This document shows positions 38,691-49,830 of a DNA stretch of 64,000 nt, in pieces. The stretch comes from Eunapius fragilis. Its lineage: Eukaryota; Porifera; Demospongiae; Spongillida; Spongillidae. Position 1 is the first letter of the stretch, and each line of letters opens with the position of its first letter. The notes under the pieces are model-generated. The model made no database searches. It was not told the DNA's origin and worked only from the letters and a program-made list of their open reading frames with translations. The DNA is taken from the NCBI GenBank assembly GCA_963681505.1, contig OY811980.1, forward strand, positions 2,654,553-2,718,552, read 5' to 3'. Both the position numbers and the translations under genes were made by a program.

Positions 38691-38956
38691 TAAATTGTAG
38701 GAATCAGTTCTGCATTTTAACAATGACTAATTAATTGTCTTGCGCAATTGCAAAGAGACATTTATAGTATTGCAGTTAACTCCCAGCCTTTGCTAGTGCT
38801 CTAGAATGAATATGAACATTTACATACGATAAAGAATAGGTTAATATGCGATAAATAGTGGCATAAATGCACGCATGTTACATTTTCTTAACAGTTTCAA
38901 AATGATTGTTTAAATTTGTTACATATAGATGCATTCGTCTTGATGAGGGTCATCTC

Positions 38957-39607
38957 TTACTTGGTCTGGTGAGTGTTTTTGCCTATTCCACATTGTCCGT
39001 ACACGTATATAGACGTTTGGAGCAAACAGGGAGTTGCTATTATTTCAATTTCCGTTGCCCAGGCTCCCAACACTTGCATTCCTGAACGTTTTACATAACA
39101 CTCCATTGGCTCGTTAGGAGGAAGAAGGCAGGAAAGTTTAGGGTGTGAGTAATTCTGAATCATATAAGTAGTAATGAGTAAACGGATTTCGTGATGGTAT
39201 TCTTGGGGTCCAGTCACAGCAAGAGCGATCGATCGAAAAAAGCAATTACCATCAGGTTTAATCCTTGCCGTTGCTGAAGGACACTTGGATACAGGAACCA
39301 ACAGTGGCTGGAATAAATGTGTGGTGTGGTTTCCATGCAGTAATGTACTCCAACCCCAATAATTTGCATGCCAATCACTGCAAACAGGTTTGTACTTTAT
39401 TATTACATCTCCTTCTTCTTCAGAGACTACTTCAACAGCTTGTTTTATACACTGTTCATTGCACTGCAGTAATATATCATTGCCTACACTTCTTTTGGCA
39501 TAGACCCATTCACATAACCTGTCAAGATCAAACGCAGACATTAGGTAATATTTTGTGCCAAGCACATGCCAAGTTTGATGTGAACTATTTAATGATCTGC
39601 ACCACAA
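38957..39607 (-). CDS. OTU-domain exon of the Ginger-like transposase
   Basis: 216 codons open. The catalytic Cys is in DGNCFFRS. A downstream WATEIEIIAT stretch corresponds to the region before the OTU histidine, and YVYGQCG follows. OTU enzymes are deubiquitinating cysteine proteases. In a transposon the domain might process the transposase or counter host ubiquitin signalling; that role is inference. It lies 3' of the integrase in the same orientation, consistent with a single spliced polyprotein. Confidence 0.75.
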   Translation of the reverse strand: MWCRSLNSSHQTWHVLGTKYYLMSAFDLDRLCEWVYAKRSVGNDILLQCNEQCIKQAVEVVSEEEGDVIIKYKPVCSDWHANYWGWSTLLHGNHTTHLFQPLLVPVSKCPSATARIKPDGNCFFRSIALAVTGPQEYHHEIRLLITTYMIQNYSHPKLSCLLPPNEPMECYVKRSGMQVLGAWATEIEIIATPCLLQTSIYVYGQCGIGKNTHQTK

Positions 39608-41868
39608 CTGAAGCAGTTGAACAGCTTAAACCAGCCTATGTTCACTGTTAATGCAGGTGTAAACCTTTTTGATGAATTTGTCAAATTTGTCCTGTAGATT
39701 CTCATTCACAATGACAAAGTTTCCTCCAAAAGCTTCTTGAGTGGTGCTTTACCATAAAATGCTCTGTATTCAATCCATAAAGACACATCAAGATTCTTAC
39801 TCAGTGCATATTCACCTTGCTGCAAGTCAATTCTTTTGTCCTACATATGTATGCATAATCGAGAACACATAGCATGTAAAGTATCATAAATTAGAACTTA
39901 CATCAAATTCATTGTCATCTTCTTTGGTCTCAAACTGCAATGACCATGCACCAGTCTCCTCCATAGGCGATGAAGATTGGATGAATAAAGCTGCTCCTTG
40001 ATTGCAGTAGAGTGAAAATCATCATTTTCATTAGCTGCTACTTCATGTTTATCCAATTCATATGTATCCTGGCACTGTAGTGGATCTTCTTGTTTTGAAT
40101 TCTTTGCTGTTGCAATGGAACCATGATTTTCTGTACTGAAAGTCTCTGTAGGAACAATTTGCTTACATATACATGCCTAGCACTTGTTTCAAGCCTATAC
40201 ATTCCCTTGCTATGACACTTGGTTATAAGATAAGGACCGATAAATGGTGTGTCAATGTAGCTTCCCTCCTGCTCTCTTCTATCTTCGGAAATCTTTTCTC
40301 AAGACTAATTGACAAACAGCAAACGCATTTGGGCTAGACTGTTTTCGGTCATAAGTGGATTTTTTTCTGTTCTGGGCTTTTTGAATATTTTCCTTTGCTA
40401 TTTGCAGTATTTGAAGACGCTGTTCAGTTAAAGAAGCCATGATACTTGTGGTATCACTTTCCTTGACATCACAATTTTTGTAAATTATTTTCATCCATTT
40501 CAATGTCTATTGGTAAACCTGCTCTGTGTCCATACATTACCTCAAATGGTGAGAATGATGTTGATCATGAACTGATGTGTTATAGGCATATACACAGGTG
40601 TCTACATATTCATCCCAAATTTCCTTTATTTCTGACACAAACTTCACCAACATATTTTGCAGTGCTTGATTATATCTTTCATCAAGGCCATTAGCCTATG
40701 AGTGCAAAGGAGGTATACATGTATATAAATTTAGCACATTGATTTATATATAGGGTGTTTGCGATAGAACGCAGTGCTTTGCAACTCAGGATTGAAATTA
40801 ATTAACTGCTTGAATTCTTTAACATATGTTGCAGTAGTTAGGCAAATACCAATTACATTACATTACATATCTATTCAAAGATGCATGCTCATATCAAAAA
40901 ACAATAGTATCATTTTGCTCTATGATACACATACATGTGTAGTTATAAACAAACCTGTGGGTGGTATGGTGTAGTAAAAATTCGTTTTATTCCTAACATC
41001 GCTGTCAATCTCTGATTTTTTAATTCACTTCCATTGTCAGTTGTCAACACCTTTGGAATGCCCAATCTCATAAAGATCTGTATATGGTAAACGTAAATGA
41101 ATTGTTACTATTCTGCAATATTGTGACAGAATTACTTTAAATAATGAACCTGCAACATGATGAGCGCTCTTATCTGGTAGTGAAATAGCATCAACAAATT
41201 TAGTAAAATAGTCACTTATTGTAAGGATATGTTTCCTTTGGTAGACACAGGCTTCAGTGGTCCTACAAAATCAATACCCACACGAAACCACGGAAATTTT
41301 ACTGTTATTGGATTTAGCTGGGCGGTTTGTGTCACTGTTTTTCGGTTTGCTCTTTGACATGTATCACAGGAGCATATCTATAAGAATAATAATAAAACTG
41401 ATGTATTAAGGTGGAATTTTAACAATTTACTTGCCATTTATTTCACATCGTCGACAACTCCACTCCATATGAAACGTTCTGTGATCCTAGCAATTGTTCT
41501 CTTTTCTCCCATGTGGCCGGCTGTTGGGTCAAAGTGACAGGCTTCTAAAATCTTCAGCTGTTCGCGGCGGTTTCTCACTAACTGAACTTCCACAACCTGC
41601 AAGTTTATACGCAATACAAATAGTGAATTGTTTTGCGATAGTGCCCATGCAGCGTACGTACTTTGCCCCTCTTTTTTTCTTGAAATACATCACACTTTCT
41701 CGAATCACAAACATAGCGTCTTTTTTTCTAATAATTCTTTTGAACTATCATCAGACCCCAATGGGTACTTCTTTTCTGACAGATATTGAAACACCGCTTC
41801 TAGCAGATCCCGATTGTTAGTACCTGAAGGGGTTGCATCATCTCCGAACTGCTCTAAACTGTCGTCCA
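38957..41868 (-). CDS. Ginger-type integrase-OTU transposase (multi-exon, one frameshift)
   Basis: Starts at ATG 41,868 (MDDSLEQFGDDATPS). The HHCC zinc-binding region is split between CHFDPTAGHMGEKRT (near 41,500) and CSCDTCQRANRK (near 41,360). The catalytic triad is visible as FRVGIDFVGPL (Asp), VLTTDNGSEL (Asp, near 41,040) and ANGLDERYNQAL (Glu, near 40,680). The integrase tail SPNAFAVCQLVLRKDFR follows near 40,285. The last large exon (39,607-38,957) holds an OTU cysteine-protease core, KPDGNCFFRSIALAV, with the expected D-G-N-C motif. Introns are short. Near 41,240 the frame shifts by one base between STKGN and HILTISDYFTKF, so the copy is probably inactive unless that is a sequence error. 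Intermediate exon boundaries are approximate. Confidence 0.7.
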
Positions 41869-41931
41869 TAATTTGAAAACGCCACGTGGATTAGGTATTT
41901 ATAAATATTTTGGTAATTAACCGTCAGTTAG

Positions 41932-42023
41932 CACCCGGACCACTTTTGGCACCCGGACCAATTTTGGCAGCGAAAAGTGGTCCGCCCGGACCAATTTTTG
42001 GCCGGACCAATTTTCGCGTGACA
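41932..42023 (-). repeat. Right terminal inverted repeat of the Ginger-like element
   Basis: The reverse complement reads TGTCACGCGAAAATTGGTCC and continues in register with the left repeat, with a few substitutions and one-base indels. Confidence 0.85.
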
Positions 42024-44240
42024 GTTACCGATTCCAGAATTTCCTTTAGTTGAAATAACCGATTCTGTTTTTCTTAGTCGCGATTAGTCGATATTCGTTT
42101 CCTTCATATGCAAAAAAAATCGGTAGCAAATCGATTACCCCTTTTAATATGCCCTTCGCTTTTCCCACCTGTACCAAGGCATACTAACGGGTTAAAAAAG
42201 AAACATTAGTCGCACGTCTGGGGACCCGGCTGAAGGTAACCATCAGTGCCCTCCTTCAATATACGCGGTGGGGTCCTAGCTGGGCACGGCTATTTAAATC
42301 TACATGTTCGCACGTATTGTACATGTGCATTAATCAAACGCGCTCCGTACTCTTTTGCACGGTACACTGGCTTGTTTCCAGACGTTCGGCCATGACGTAC
42401 TGAATATCGTACATGTCTCGATTGGCGGCTTTGTCATATGCGTGGAACGGTGTTCCACCATGAGGTGTCTAGCTGGCACTGCTCAGTACTTATAATGAGG
42501 GCGAATAATGGATTATAACTGCCAATTGTGGCGGATGGGTATGATACATGTACAGCGTGTTTAAGGCACTTTGTACAAGAAAAGAGCGCAAGCTGTGGGA
42601 TGGACTAACTATTCATTTTTATTTTGTCTCAGTAAACTGAAATCTTACTTCTCCCATTCTTAGTACTGAGTACTCTGGTAGCGGAGAAACAAATAGCCAC
42701 ATGTTTTCGGTGAAAAAAAATGCTTGCGGGTCACAATCCGCCGCCATTGAATCATGGGTTTGGCGTAATATTGGCATGTACATCGTTCCTAGTCCCTGTG
42801 GATACTATCTTTGTTGTTTTAATGATATAAACTTGGCATAAATAACTGATGAGCAATAAAACTGCCTATGCTAGTATTAGACATGAGAAACTGTGATTTA
42901 TCATGCCATTATTAAAAAAGGACAAACCTGGAAAAACGTAATCGTTGGCAAATTAATAGTGCATTAATTCGCCAAAATCGATTTATAGTTTCTACTAACC
43001 GATTTGCAAGATGCTATAAACCTGAAAAACTGATTGGACCTTTTTTCATAGTCGAAATAATTATAAAAAAGGTTACACGCCCTAATCTGCATGCTGAGGC
43101 AATCCTAAGCTTGCTGCACAGAGCAGGACTCAAAATCAGTTTAGTACTGTGATGCACAGAGCAGGACTCAAAACCAGTTTAGTACGGGTATTCCACATCC
43201 CCCTATATACAAACTTCGTTTACCCTTCGTCATGAGTTCCTCGTATTGTGTGGTATTATATTGAGGGGTGTTCATACACAGTCCTAGCGCGGTGAACGAT
43301 CTGCTATATGCATACATGTAAATGAATATATAGCTGGATCAAAACGTGTAAAGAAACAATGGAGTCAGTATATCAAATCCAATTGGGATGATCCACTTTC
43401 AAACTCATTTCTTAGTATAACAGTTCTGACATACAATGTCTGCTGTTATGTTAGCCAAGGGAATAGGTCCCCATGTAAATCTGCTTGATCAGAAATACAT
43501 GTATTATCCGCTCAAGGCAGGGTATCATGAGTCCATACACTCACTCATTGTTGCCTACTTTTGGCCGCATATATACATGCACATGCAAACAGTCACTCAC
43601 CCACATATAGAGACAACTGTGCACATGCTTTGAGCTCATTATAAAACCCAGGCTATTTAATTTTACCTCAAGAGTACACTGGTCATTAAACAAAATCTGA
43701 ATGCCAAACAGTGCACATACACAGAATATGGGCTGTATTGTAGCCTTGTTTGACATCACATTGTGCTATACTTTCACCCTAACTTTTATCCGCCATATCA
43801 TTATTTACGTCAGTCATTAGTGTTAACAGGGATTGCTAACATAAGTTTATCATGTGTATGATGTTTCATATAAGTATGGTTCTGAGCTCTTCATATTAAT
43901 TCCATTTCAATCTGAAATGTGACTAGTGTATTTATTGAAGTACAGATTTTCTGCTTTTTCTCTCTGAACATGCAGTGCTAAGCCAAGCAATTTATTTATT
44001 ATGTACACTGCTGCCAAACATTACATTACTTTATTTCACCAGTTAAATTACACATCAGAGTGCTCAGTAATTTACTCACTTATTTCACCACAGTACTTGC
44101 TATATAGTACACAGTATTACATGGCATGGACTCATTGTTTAATCTTTGACTTCTTATTAACCAGCACTTGGGAGGCAGTGTTTAGATCAGACCATGCTGA
44201 ATATTTAGCCCTTTTAACTGCTCTTCTTGCTTCAGTATGA
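42024..44240. other. Intergenic stretch, no recognisable gene
   Basis: Contains one GTCTGGGGACCCGG motif at 42,217 that resembles the end of the transposon at 45,333, and a two-copy direct repeat at 43,112-43,185. Otherwise there are only short frames without domains. Confidence 0.6.
43112..43185. repeat. Two-copy tandem repeat of about 38 bp
   Basis: GATGCACAGAGCAGGACTCA or GCACAGAGCAGGACTCA plus AAATCAGTTTAGTAC-like sequence occurs twice in a row with one or two differences. Confidence 0.85.
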
Positions 44241-44249
44241 ACAAGGTAG

Positions 44250-44689
44250 CTTTTGCTCTCACCAACCCGCTTGAATTCAGGGTCTTTTTGGTACCGTGCT
44301 CTTTCAGTGTCTTGCTTCGATTCAGGGTCTGCGTCATATATTGCCCTTTTCTTTGCTTGCTTTGTTTCAGGATCTTTTAGTACCGCACCCGTTCAGCGTC
44401 TCGCTTCGATCCAGGGTTATCATCATATCTACAGTAAGAAGGAAGTATATGCATGTTGATACATGCATGGGAAGATAAAATAGGATGACGAGGGTCTGTA
44501 TCTTGCTCTTTTCCTGGCCCAATTCGCTTCAGGATCTCTTTTATACCGTTGTCGTTCGTCGGCTCGCTTCTGCTCAGAGTTCGCCTGGTAACGTTCTCTG
44601 GCTTTTACTTTGCTTGCCACCAAACGACGTTCATGCAAAATCTTCTCTTTGTTCAAATTGTACCAATCTCTTTGAGCTTTTCTTGGCAT
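44250..44689 (-). CDS. Lysine/arginine-rich repeat protein exons, probably transposon-associated
   Basis: The first exon begins MPRKAQRDWYNLNKEKILHE and continues as units of about 15 residues (ERYQANSEQKRADER, RYKRDPEANWARKR). A downstream stretch, 44,420-44,200, carries the same units in another frame (AIYDADPESKQDTER, RYQKDPEFKRVGESK). Such K/R-rich x-D-P-E-x-K-R repeats occur in front of helicase/replication proteins in sponge mobile elements, which makes a mobile origin likely. No other domain is visible in the window. Splicing between the two parts is assumed, and it could be a pseudogene. Confidence 0.4.
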
Positions 44690-44949
44690 TTGTTGACGCG
44701 AAGGAATGTTTCAATTACCGCCAAAAAGCATGCACAAACATGAACACACACGTACAAGACCACATGCTTGATCAAATAATCATTGACCTGGGCACTTAGA
44801 TCAAACATCCAATACAGACCAATAGCAATTTGTATGGACGAAAGGCCGATAAAATATGGGTCCAAGCATTTAGTTACGATCCTTATCCAACTTTCCATCG
44901 CAACTATACTTCATTTTTTATAAATCGGCAAAAATACACCCACGCACAC

Positions 44950-44960
44950 ATATCGAACTG
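44950..44960. repeat. 11-bp target site duplication, left
   Basis: ATATCGAACTG, identical to 47,481-47,491 on the far side of the element. Confidence 0.85.
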
Positions 44961-45499
44961 AGTCTCGTACCCAGACCCTCAATCCCACAGCTGCGGGTGG
45001 ATTGCTACGTGCATTGATCGAGATTCTGACTTGTTTTGAATGTTTATGTATCGTCATAAGTGTCGTCGTCGTGTACTTTAGTGCGGAATGAATCACTGCA
45101 AAGTCTGTTCGGTGTCTGTGTCGGACTGCTCGCAAAGACGACAATTGGGAAGGCATACGCAGGACTCTAGTCTTTGTACCGCGCAGCTTAGGGTCAAGAC
45201 GGAGCGCACACAGAACAGCTCTCTCCCCTTGCTCTTCAGATCCTTTCCCGGGCTGTTGCCCGTGGAGCTTTCAAAGAGGATGGCCGAGATTGATACTCTA
45301 ATAAACGCCCACCATGTCCAGAGGGTCGTGGATAGTCTGGGGACCAGACTGATGGTTGTACTATCAGTCTGGGAACAACCGCGCATCAAAGTTGTTCCGT
45401 TCTGCAGTCAGCATGAATCTCATTTATGCCCTACTTCACACATGAATATCATTTTTTAACCTACATCCCTATGAATAACATTACTTGCAACCTCTAGTT

Positions 45500-45720
45500 C
45501 CTGTAATGGACACACATAAAGACGCTATTCGTATCGTTGCTTCGTTTGCTGACGTAAAGAGCCATCAATTAGAAAGTTATTCTGGCTTTCATCACTGGCA
45601 ATGATGTTTTTGCAGTCCTTCCAACAGGATATGGAAAACGTTTATGTTACGCGTGCCTCCCGATTGTATTTGACCATCTGCTGGGAACCGTTACAGGAGT
45701 AGAATGACTTCCCACAATTA
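45500..45720 (+). pseudogene. RecQ-like helicase N-terminal remnant
   Basis: After a frame break near 45,600, the sequence reads DVFAVLPTGYGKRLCYACLP and IVFDHLLG. L-P-T-G-Y-G-K is a Walker A motif of RecQ-type helicases with the usual hydrophobic flank; the Ser/Thr normally after the Lys is Arg here. Upstream DAIRIVASFADVKSHQLESY may belong to it in another frame. Too short and broken to be functional. Helicase-like sequences of this kind are often carried in sponge and cnidarian mobile elements. Confidence 0.4.
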
Positions 45721-45846
45721 TGGCTGGATGTCTCTCGTTCCTGCGATCTGAGAAGCTGCAATCCGTTGATGTCAAAACGGTCTGATGCATGATCGGCACA
45801 TTTTGTTGGTGTATGGTTGGAATAAATGGTTGATACTCTCCATGCA

Positions 45847-46005
45847 CTAAAGGCCGACATACACGGGTCGACTTCCTGCCGATTTATTGCCTGCAACTCA
45901 AATGAATACGGGTGAAACTTCAGTAAACAAAAGTTTTACGGAATATTCATTTGAGTTGCAGGCGATAAAATCGGCAGAAGTCGACCCGTGTATGTCGGCC
46001 TTTAG
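45847..46005. mobile_element. 159-bp foldback MITE
   Basis: CTAAAGGCCGACATACACGG then GTCGACTTC at the left is mirrored by GAAGTCGACCCGTGTATGTC then GGCCTTTAG at the right. An inner pair (GCCTGCAACTCAAATGAATA facing TATTCATTTGAGTTGCAGGC) makes nearly the whole element one hairpin. The palindrome is almost perfect, so it is young. It lies inside the transposon at 45,333-46,307, making three nested levels. Confidence 0.9.
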
Positions 46006-46435
46006 AAACAACTCCTCTTGTACCATGGACCGCCAATCATGAAGTACACGTAGTTTACTCTCTGATGGTCTTTCACCAGAAAACTTCGTCTTTCAGTACT
46101 CACTCCTATGTCCTTCCCACACGCGAAGCAGTTTACCATCATCTCTGAATAAGGCGCACAGAAAAGTCTGGGGACCTTGCTGAATGAATATATTTTGAAA
46201 AGAACCACTAAAACCACATTATAAATTCATAACATTCCAAAGGAACTAGTTCGATGCGCGGTTGTTCCCAGACTGATAGTACAACCATCAGTCTGGTCCC
46301 CAGACTAGGTCGCGGACCTGTCCCGCAGCCTCATAGCTCTGTGCAAAGAGGGTATGAGGCACTACCACACCTACCACAGGCTGCCCCTCAAGGTTGTCGT
46401 GACGGTAGGCTTAGTGGGTGGCTGGCGTGTGTGCT

Positions 46436-46912
46436 TGTCCAGCAAAAAGTTCTTGGGCAAGGTTCTTGCCAAGAAGAGCAAGATCTTGGCAGGAGGCCAA
46501 GATCTTGCCAGGAGGCTGAGATCTTGCCATATCTTGGGTAAGATCTTGGCCAAGATCTTGGCCAGAAATTGGCCGGCCATAATCTTGGCACCTTGGGCAA
46601 GATCTTGGGCAAGTCTTGGGCAAGTTGGGCAAGTTGGTCAAGATCTTGGGCAGGAATCTTGTCCAAGAACTTTTTGCTGGGTGTGGCCATCGCCCAGGAA
46701 AACGTTCTTGAACATGATTCCTGCCCACGATCTTGACCAACTTCCCAAGACTTGCCCAAGGTGCCAAGATTATGCCGGCCAAGTTTTGGCCAAGATCTTA
46801 CCCAAGATATATGGCAAGATCTCAGCCTCCTGGCAATATCTTGGCCTCCTGCCAAGATCTTGCTCTTCTTGGCAAGAATCTTGCCCAAGAACTTTTTGCT
46901 GGGTCTTGGAGG
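46436..46912. repeat. Palindromic AGATCTTGGC minisatellite inserted in the PIGN-like frame
   Basis: CCAGCAAAAAGTTCTTGGGC at the left is mirrored by GCCCAAGAACTTTTTGCTGG at the right. Between them, repeats of (C)AAGATCTTGGC and AAGTCTTGGGC run inward on both arms. AGATCT and TTGGCCAA make each unit internally palindromic. No stop occurs on the plus frame through the array, so a 296-codon frame (46,354-47,244) spans it and also reads through the PIGN-like parts. The minus strand is open too. This is a consequence of the repeat, not proof of a protein. Confidence 0.85.
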
Positions 46913-47480
46913 AGAAGTCGCCCCCTTCTTGTAGGAAGGCGGGAGCTAACAGTGGAGGGGTGGGGCACTGCAGCCCCAAAATGGTGCTAGTTCAGGTAGC
47001 CACAGTGGTGGCCATTATTGTTATGGTTTTTTGGTACCAATCCTCCCCCATCCAGTATTACTGGTACTACACGCTGCCTCTCGTCTGTTGGTCCTATGTG
47101 TGGGTGGGGGAGGTGACAGTGCACCTGGTGGGTGTGGTGGTGGGTTTGGAGGCCCTTGTCATGAGCTTCTTCTATCGGGAGGTGCTCTCTGCTGTCCTTG
47201 TGGTTGTCTCCATCTTGCAGTCAGTCTTTGGGGTGCACGAATAATAACGGCGTCTAGCGATCTTCCGAGTTAGTCCCCGACATTCTAATCGCTGCTTGAC
47301 TCATTATTGCTATGGAATGCAATTACAATGTTGCGACCGTGACGTCAGACCGTGCTGAAATCTGATTGGTCCTCCAAAATCGAGAAAAGTCAGAACCAAA
47401 TCTATGCGCCAGACCCTCTTCCACGTAGGGGTGAAGTAATCCATCCGCAGCTGTGGGATTGAGGGTCTGGGTACGAGACT

Positions 47481-47491
47481 ATATCGAACTG
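47481..47491. repeat. 11-bp target site duplication, right
   Basis: ATATCGAACTG, immediately after the CGAGACT terminus of the MULE-like element. Confidence 0.85.
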
Positions 47492-49825
47492 ATAATAAAC
47501 AATATAGTTTCAATATCCACAAAGGATGAAACGTCGCATTTAGCGCTACATTTTGGCGCAAAGCTCATATTTTTCCACTTTTCCTAACTTGAGTTATGTT
47601 TGACGAAAGGAAAAAATGGCGGATTCGATGCCCTTATCTAGTGCATACTTTGTCAGCCAACCATTCATGCGCTTCTTTAAATGACCTTTACTTGGTAAGT
47701 TTTTATTGCTATTTAGTGCCCTTTCAAGCAACACGTAATACACCTGCCTTGTATCATCTCTTGGAGTGAGTGAGGGATCAACTATACCGTCTGGAGAAAA
47801 CGGCAGCGTTGCAAACAACGCGCGTTGTACTTTAGATACAGCGTGTTTTGGGTAGATTTTATAGCGACTGGCAAGTGACTACGAAGCGTATATTTTGTTT
47901 TCTAACGCTCGATCGATAACCACGCCTACGGATCCAATCCTCCATAGGACCTACTACTGTGGGTCCTGATATATGGGACAGTGTCCAGCAAAATCACCAA
48001 TCTGGGTAGTTCTTTAAGTTTTGAAATTTTCCGTGAACTCCAAAGAGCTTCTATCATAAGGTCCTTCCTTACACATCCAGGATCCTAAATTGGGACTATT
48101 AAGCACTGAGTTCATAATTAGCTGTGCATCTCAATGCGAGCGTTCTTTTTTTTTTGCTTGTCAGGAAAATTTGATAAACTAAAAGTATCATAAGTGCAAT
48201 TCTCTGCTGGACACTGTTCCATACATTAATATAAATCACCAGTCCTTATCTAATGTCTGTGCTATTCTCATATGAAATTATATACAAACTTGTTAAAATC
48301 TGAAAGAGTCTTCATTCTAGCTGAAATAAGAATAACATAATTAATGTAAGCTAATACATATAGCTCATACAAGAAGCAAGATGACATAACGCAGTGGGTA
48401 CTGCTATGCCTGGGTACGAGAAGCCCATTGAAAACAAGCTTGAATCACCCTATTTTATGTCAAGACAGGTTATCATAGGATGTGTCAATATCCACTCTAC
48501 TTCTCTGTGCCTCTTTAATAAAAAGGTGTGCAATAAGGTGTGCTACACTGATGTAGAGATACTTTAAGATTGAGCAATATGAAACCAAAAATACACTAGT
48601 CTTACTTGACATGACTATTTCTACTGGATTGGGCACTTCACAACGCAGATTTACTGTTTGAAGTTTTACAGTAGCGAATTAGAAGTATGTTGAGATACAA
48701 CGCAGGCCCTATTGGATACCCTTTGGGAATGAGCGGGGAGTTGTGGTATAAACCATACAGGTTTAGCTAAACTGAGAGAGCAAACACCCATCTCTTTGAT
48801 CCTGCCTTTTAACGCCAAAAGGAAGTACACAATAAGTCCAATTCAAGTATCTATTTTTGTACGCGCCAAAATCTAATCAATGCATTATGTCTAATAAAAT
48901 TTGACAACAGAACTTACTAAGATGAGTTACCTTGTAAGAGGAATACAAAAGGAAACCAAAATACTACCTCACTGGCGTGAGCTGTCACCCGATCTGTGAC
49001 TGTGCAATATCTGGATAGAAATTTTCGGTCAGAATTTTTGTCGTATAATACGGCCACAAATTTTACTTACGATATTGAAGTAGCTACATTAGCCGAGATG
49101 AGGCGTGTCCTAATTTAGAAATATACACACGGAGGTTTAAAAATATTTTAGCAGAGATTTAGTGCTTGCTGGCCTGACACGTGTAATGTGGAAAAAAAGG
49201 CTGCCATATAGGTTTACACATGCATGCATAAATTTAAAAAGCGTTTTTACAGGTACCCCCATCGAGGGAAGAACAGTGTTACCTAATTTTATATGCGGTC
49301 AATTCTTACTTCAATTTCACATGAGCTGTTTTTGCAGACTAGCTATAATAATATTAATAGCAGACCATATAGTAGAATTAAATGAAATCACAATGCATGT
49401 CCGCCGGAGAACTGAAAGCAAGCACAGATAGGCTTATGGTTAGCCAGATTGGGTGTATGACAGTATATTCTTACAGTCCTATATGACAGAAGAATAAACA
49501 AGCTAAGGTGAAAATTCCCATTTCTAACGGACCGGAGTGGTGCACGTGCATCCATATCCATACACGTGTATAGATTTGCTGATATGAGAGCATGCAACCA
49601 AATAATATACCTTACCTCATACATACACTCGACAGGGCCTACTGTATACTGTTGAAAGTGATATTCTGAAAGGTGCTAAGAAAACACCTAATTTAATCTG
49701 TAGTTTATAGAGGTTAACTGTGCTGCCTTTGAACATGATTGCTTATGCAAGATAACTACAGCGCAATGATATTATCACACATCACTCAGTTGAAAATTAG
49801 ACAAATGCACATGTATGTATGCACG
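47492..49825. other. Intergenic stretch, no recognisable gene
   Basis: A minus frame at 47,594-47,818 (DDTRQVYYVLLERALNSNK) has an unremarkable composition, and I do not recognise it. A decayed GCCTGGGTACGAGA end motif lies at 48,408. Nothing else is visible. Confidence 0.5.
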
Positions 49826-49830
49826 GATGC

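Larger units (their letters stand above)
38595..42023 (-). mobile_element. Ginger-like DNA transposon with integrase and OTU protease
   Basis: Terminal inverted repeats of about 95 bp begin TGTCACGCG at 38,595 and, on the minus strand, at 42,023. The 5'-TGTNR end and a Gypsy-type integrase fit Ginger DNA transposons, which are reported to combine integrase with OTU or other cysteine-protease domains. The two repeats are about 85-90% alike by eye. I see no matching 4-bp target duplication (GAAC left, GTTA right). The insert is 3.4 kb and holds one minus-strand multi-exon gene. Confidence 0.8.
45333..46307. mobile_element. DNA transposon nested in the PIGN-like exon
   Basis: Inverted ends of about 54 bp: TAGTCTGGGGACCAGACTGA at 45,333 and its reverse complement ending at 46,307, each continuing through GTTGTACTATCAGTCTGGGA to ACAACCGCGCATC. 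The flanks are GGTCGTGGA (left) and GGTCGCGGA (right), a 9-bp duplication with one mismatch. Removing the element with one copy of the duplication joins the PIGN-like frame cleanly at this point (VVD then LSRS). The insert holds a helicase-like scrap and a further MITE. Confidence 0.8.
45200..47244 (+). pseudogene. PIGN: Fragment resembling PIGN (GPI ethanolamine phosphate transferase 1), interrupted
   Basis: Three separated blocks read as one protein. Near 45,270 there is KRMAEIDTLINAHHVQRVV. After a transposon, near 46,316, comes DLSRSLIALCKEGMRHYHTY and then VVVTVGLVGGW. After an inserted palindrome, from 46,979, come VLVQVATVVAIIVMVFWYQ, PIQYYWYYTLPLVCW and VGLEALVMSFFYREVLSAVL. From memory, these match the start of the C-terminal multi-membrane domain of PIGN/Mcd4, including the G-I-E-x-L-V-L-S-F-F-Y-R signature. 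PIGN adds phosphoethanolamine to the first mannose of GPI anchors in the ER. Only about 150 residues are present, with no phosphatase-like luminal domain, so the piece is a captured fragment inside the MULE-like element. Confidence 0.6.
44961..47480. mobile_element. MULE-like (Pack-type) element carrying a captured PIGN-like fragment
   Basis: The ends are inverted repeats: AGTCTCGTACCCAGACCCTC then AATCCCACAGCTGCGG on the left, and the same sequence on the minus strand at the right, with similarity fading over about 90 bp. The flanks are a perfect 11-bp direct repeat, ATATCGAACTG, at 44,950-44,960 and 47,481-47,491. An 11-bp target duplication fits Mutator-like elements (usually 9-11 bp). The 2.5-kb interior holds no Mutator transposase but a coding fragment of a cellular gene, as in Pack-MULEs. 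Confidence 0.8.

Noticed and set aside
45100..45459. ORF starting MNHCKVCSVSV as a zinc-finger-like gene
   Set aside because: Two cysteines only. The informative part is the PIGN-like segment further 3', and the frame then runs into the inverted end of an inserted transposon.
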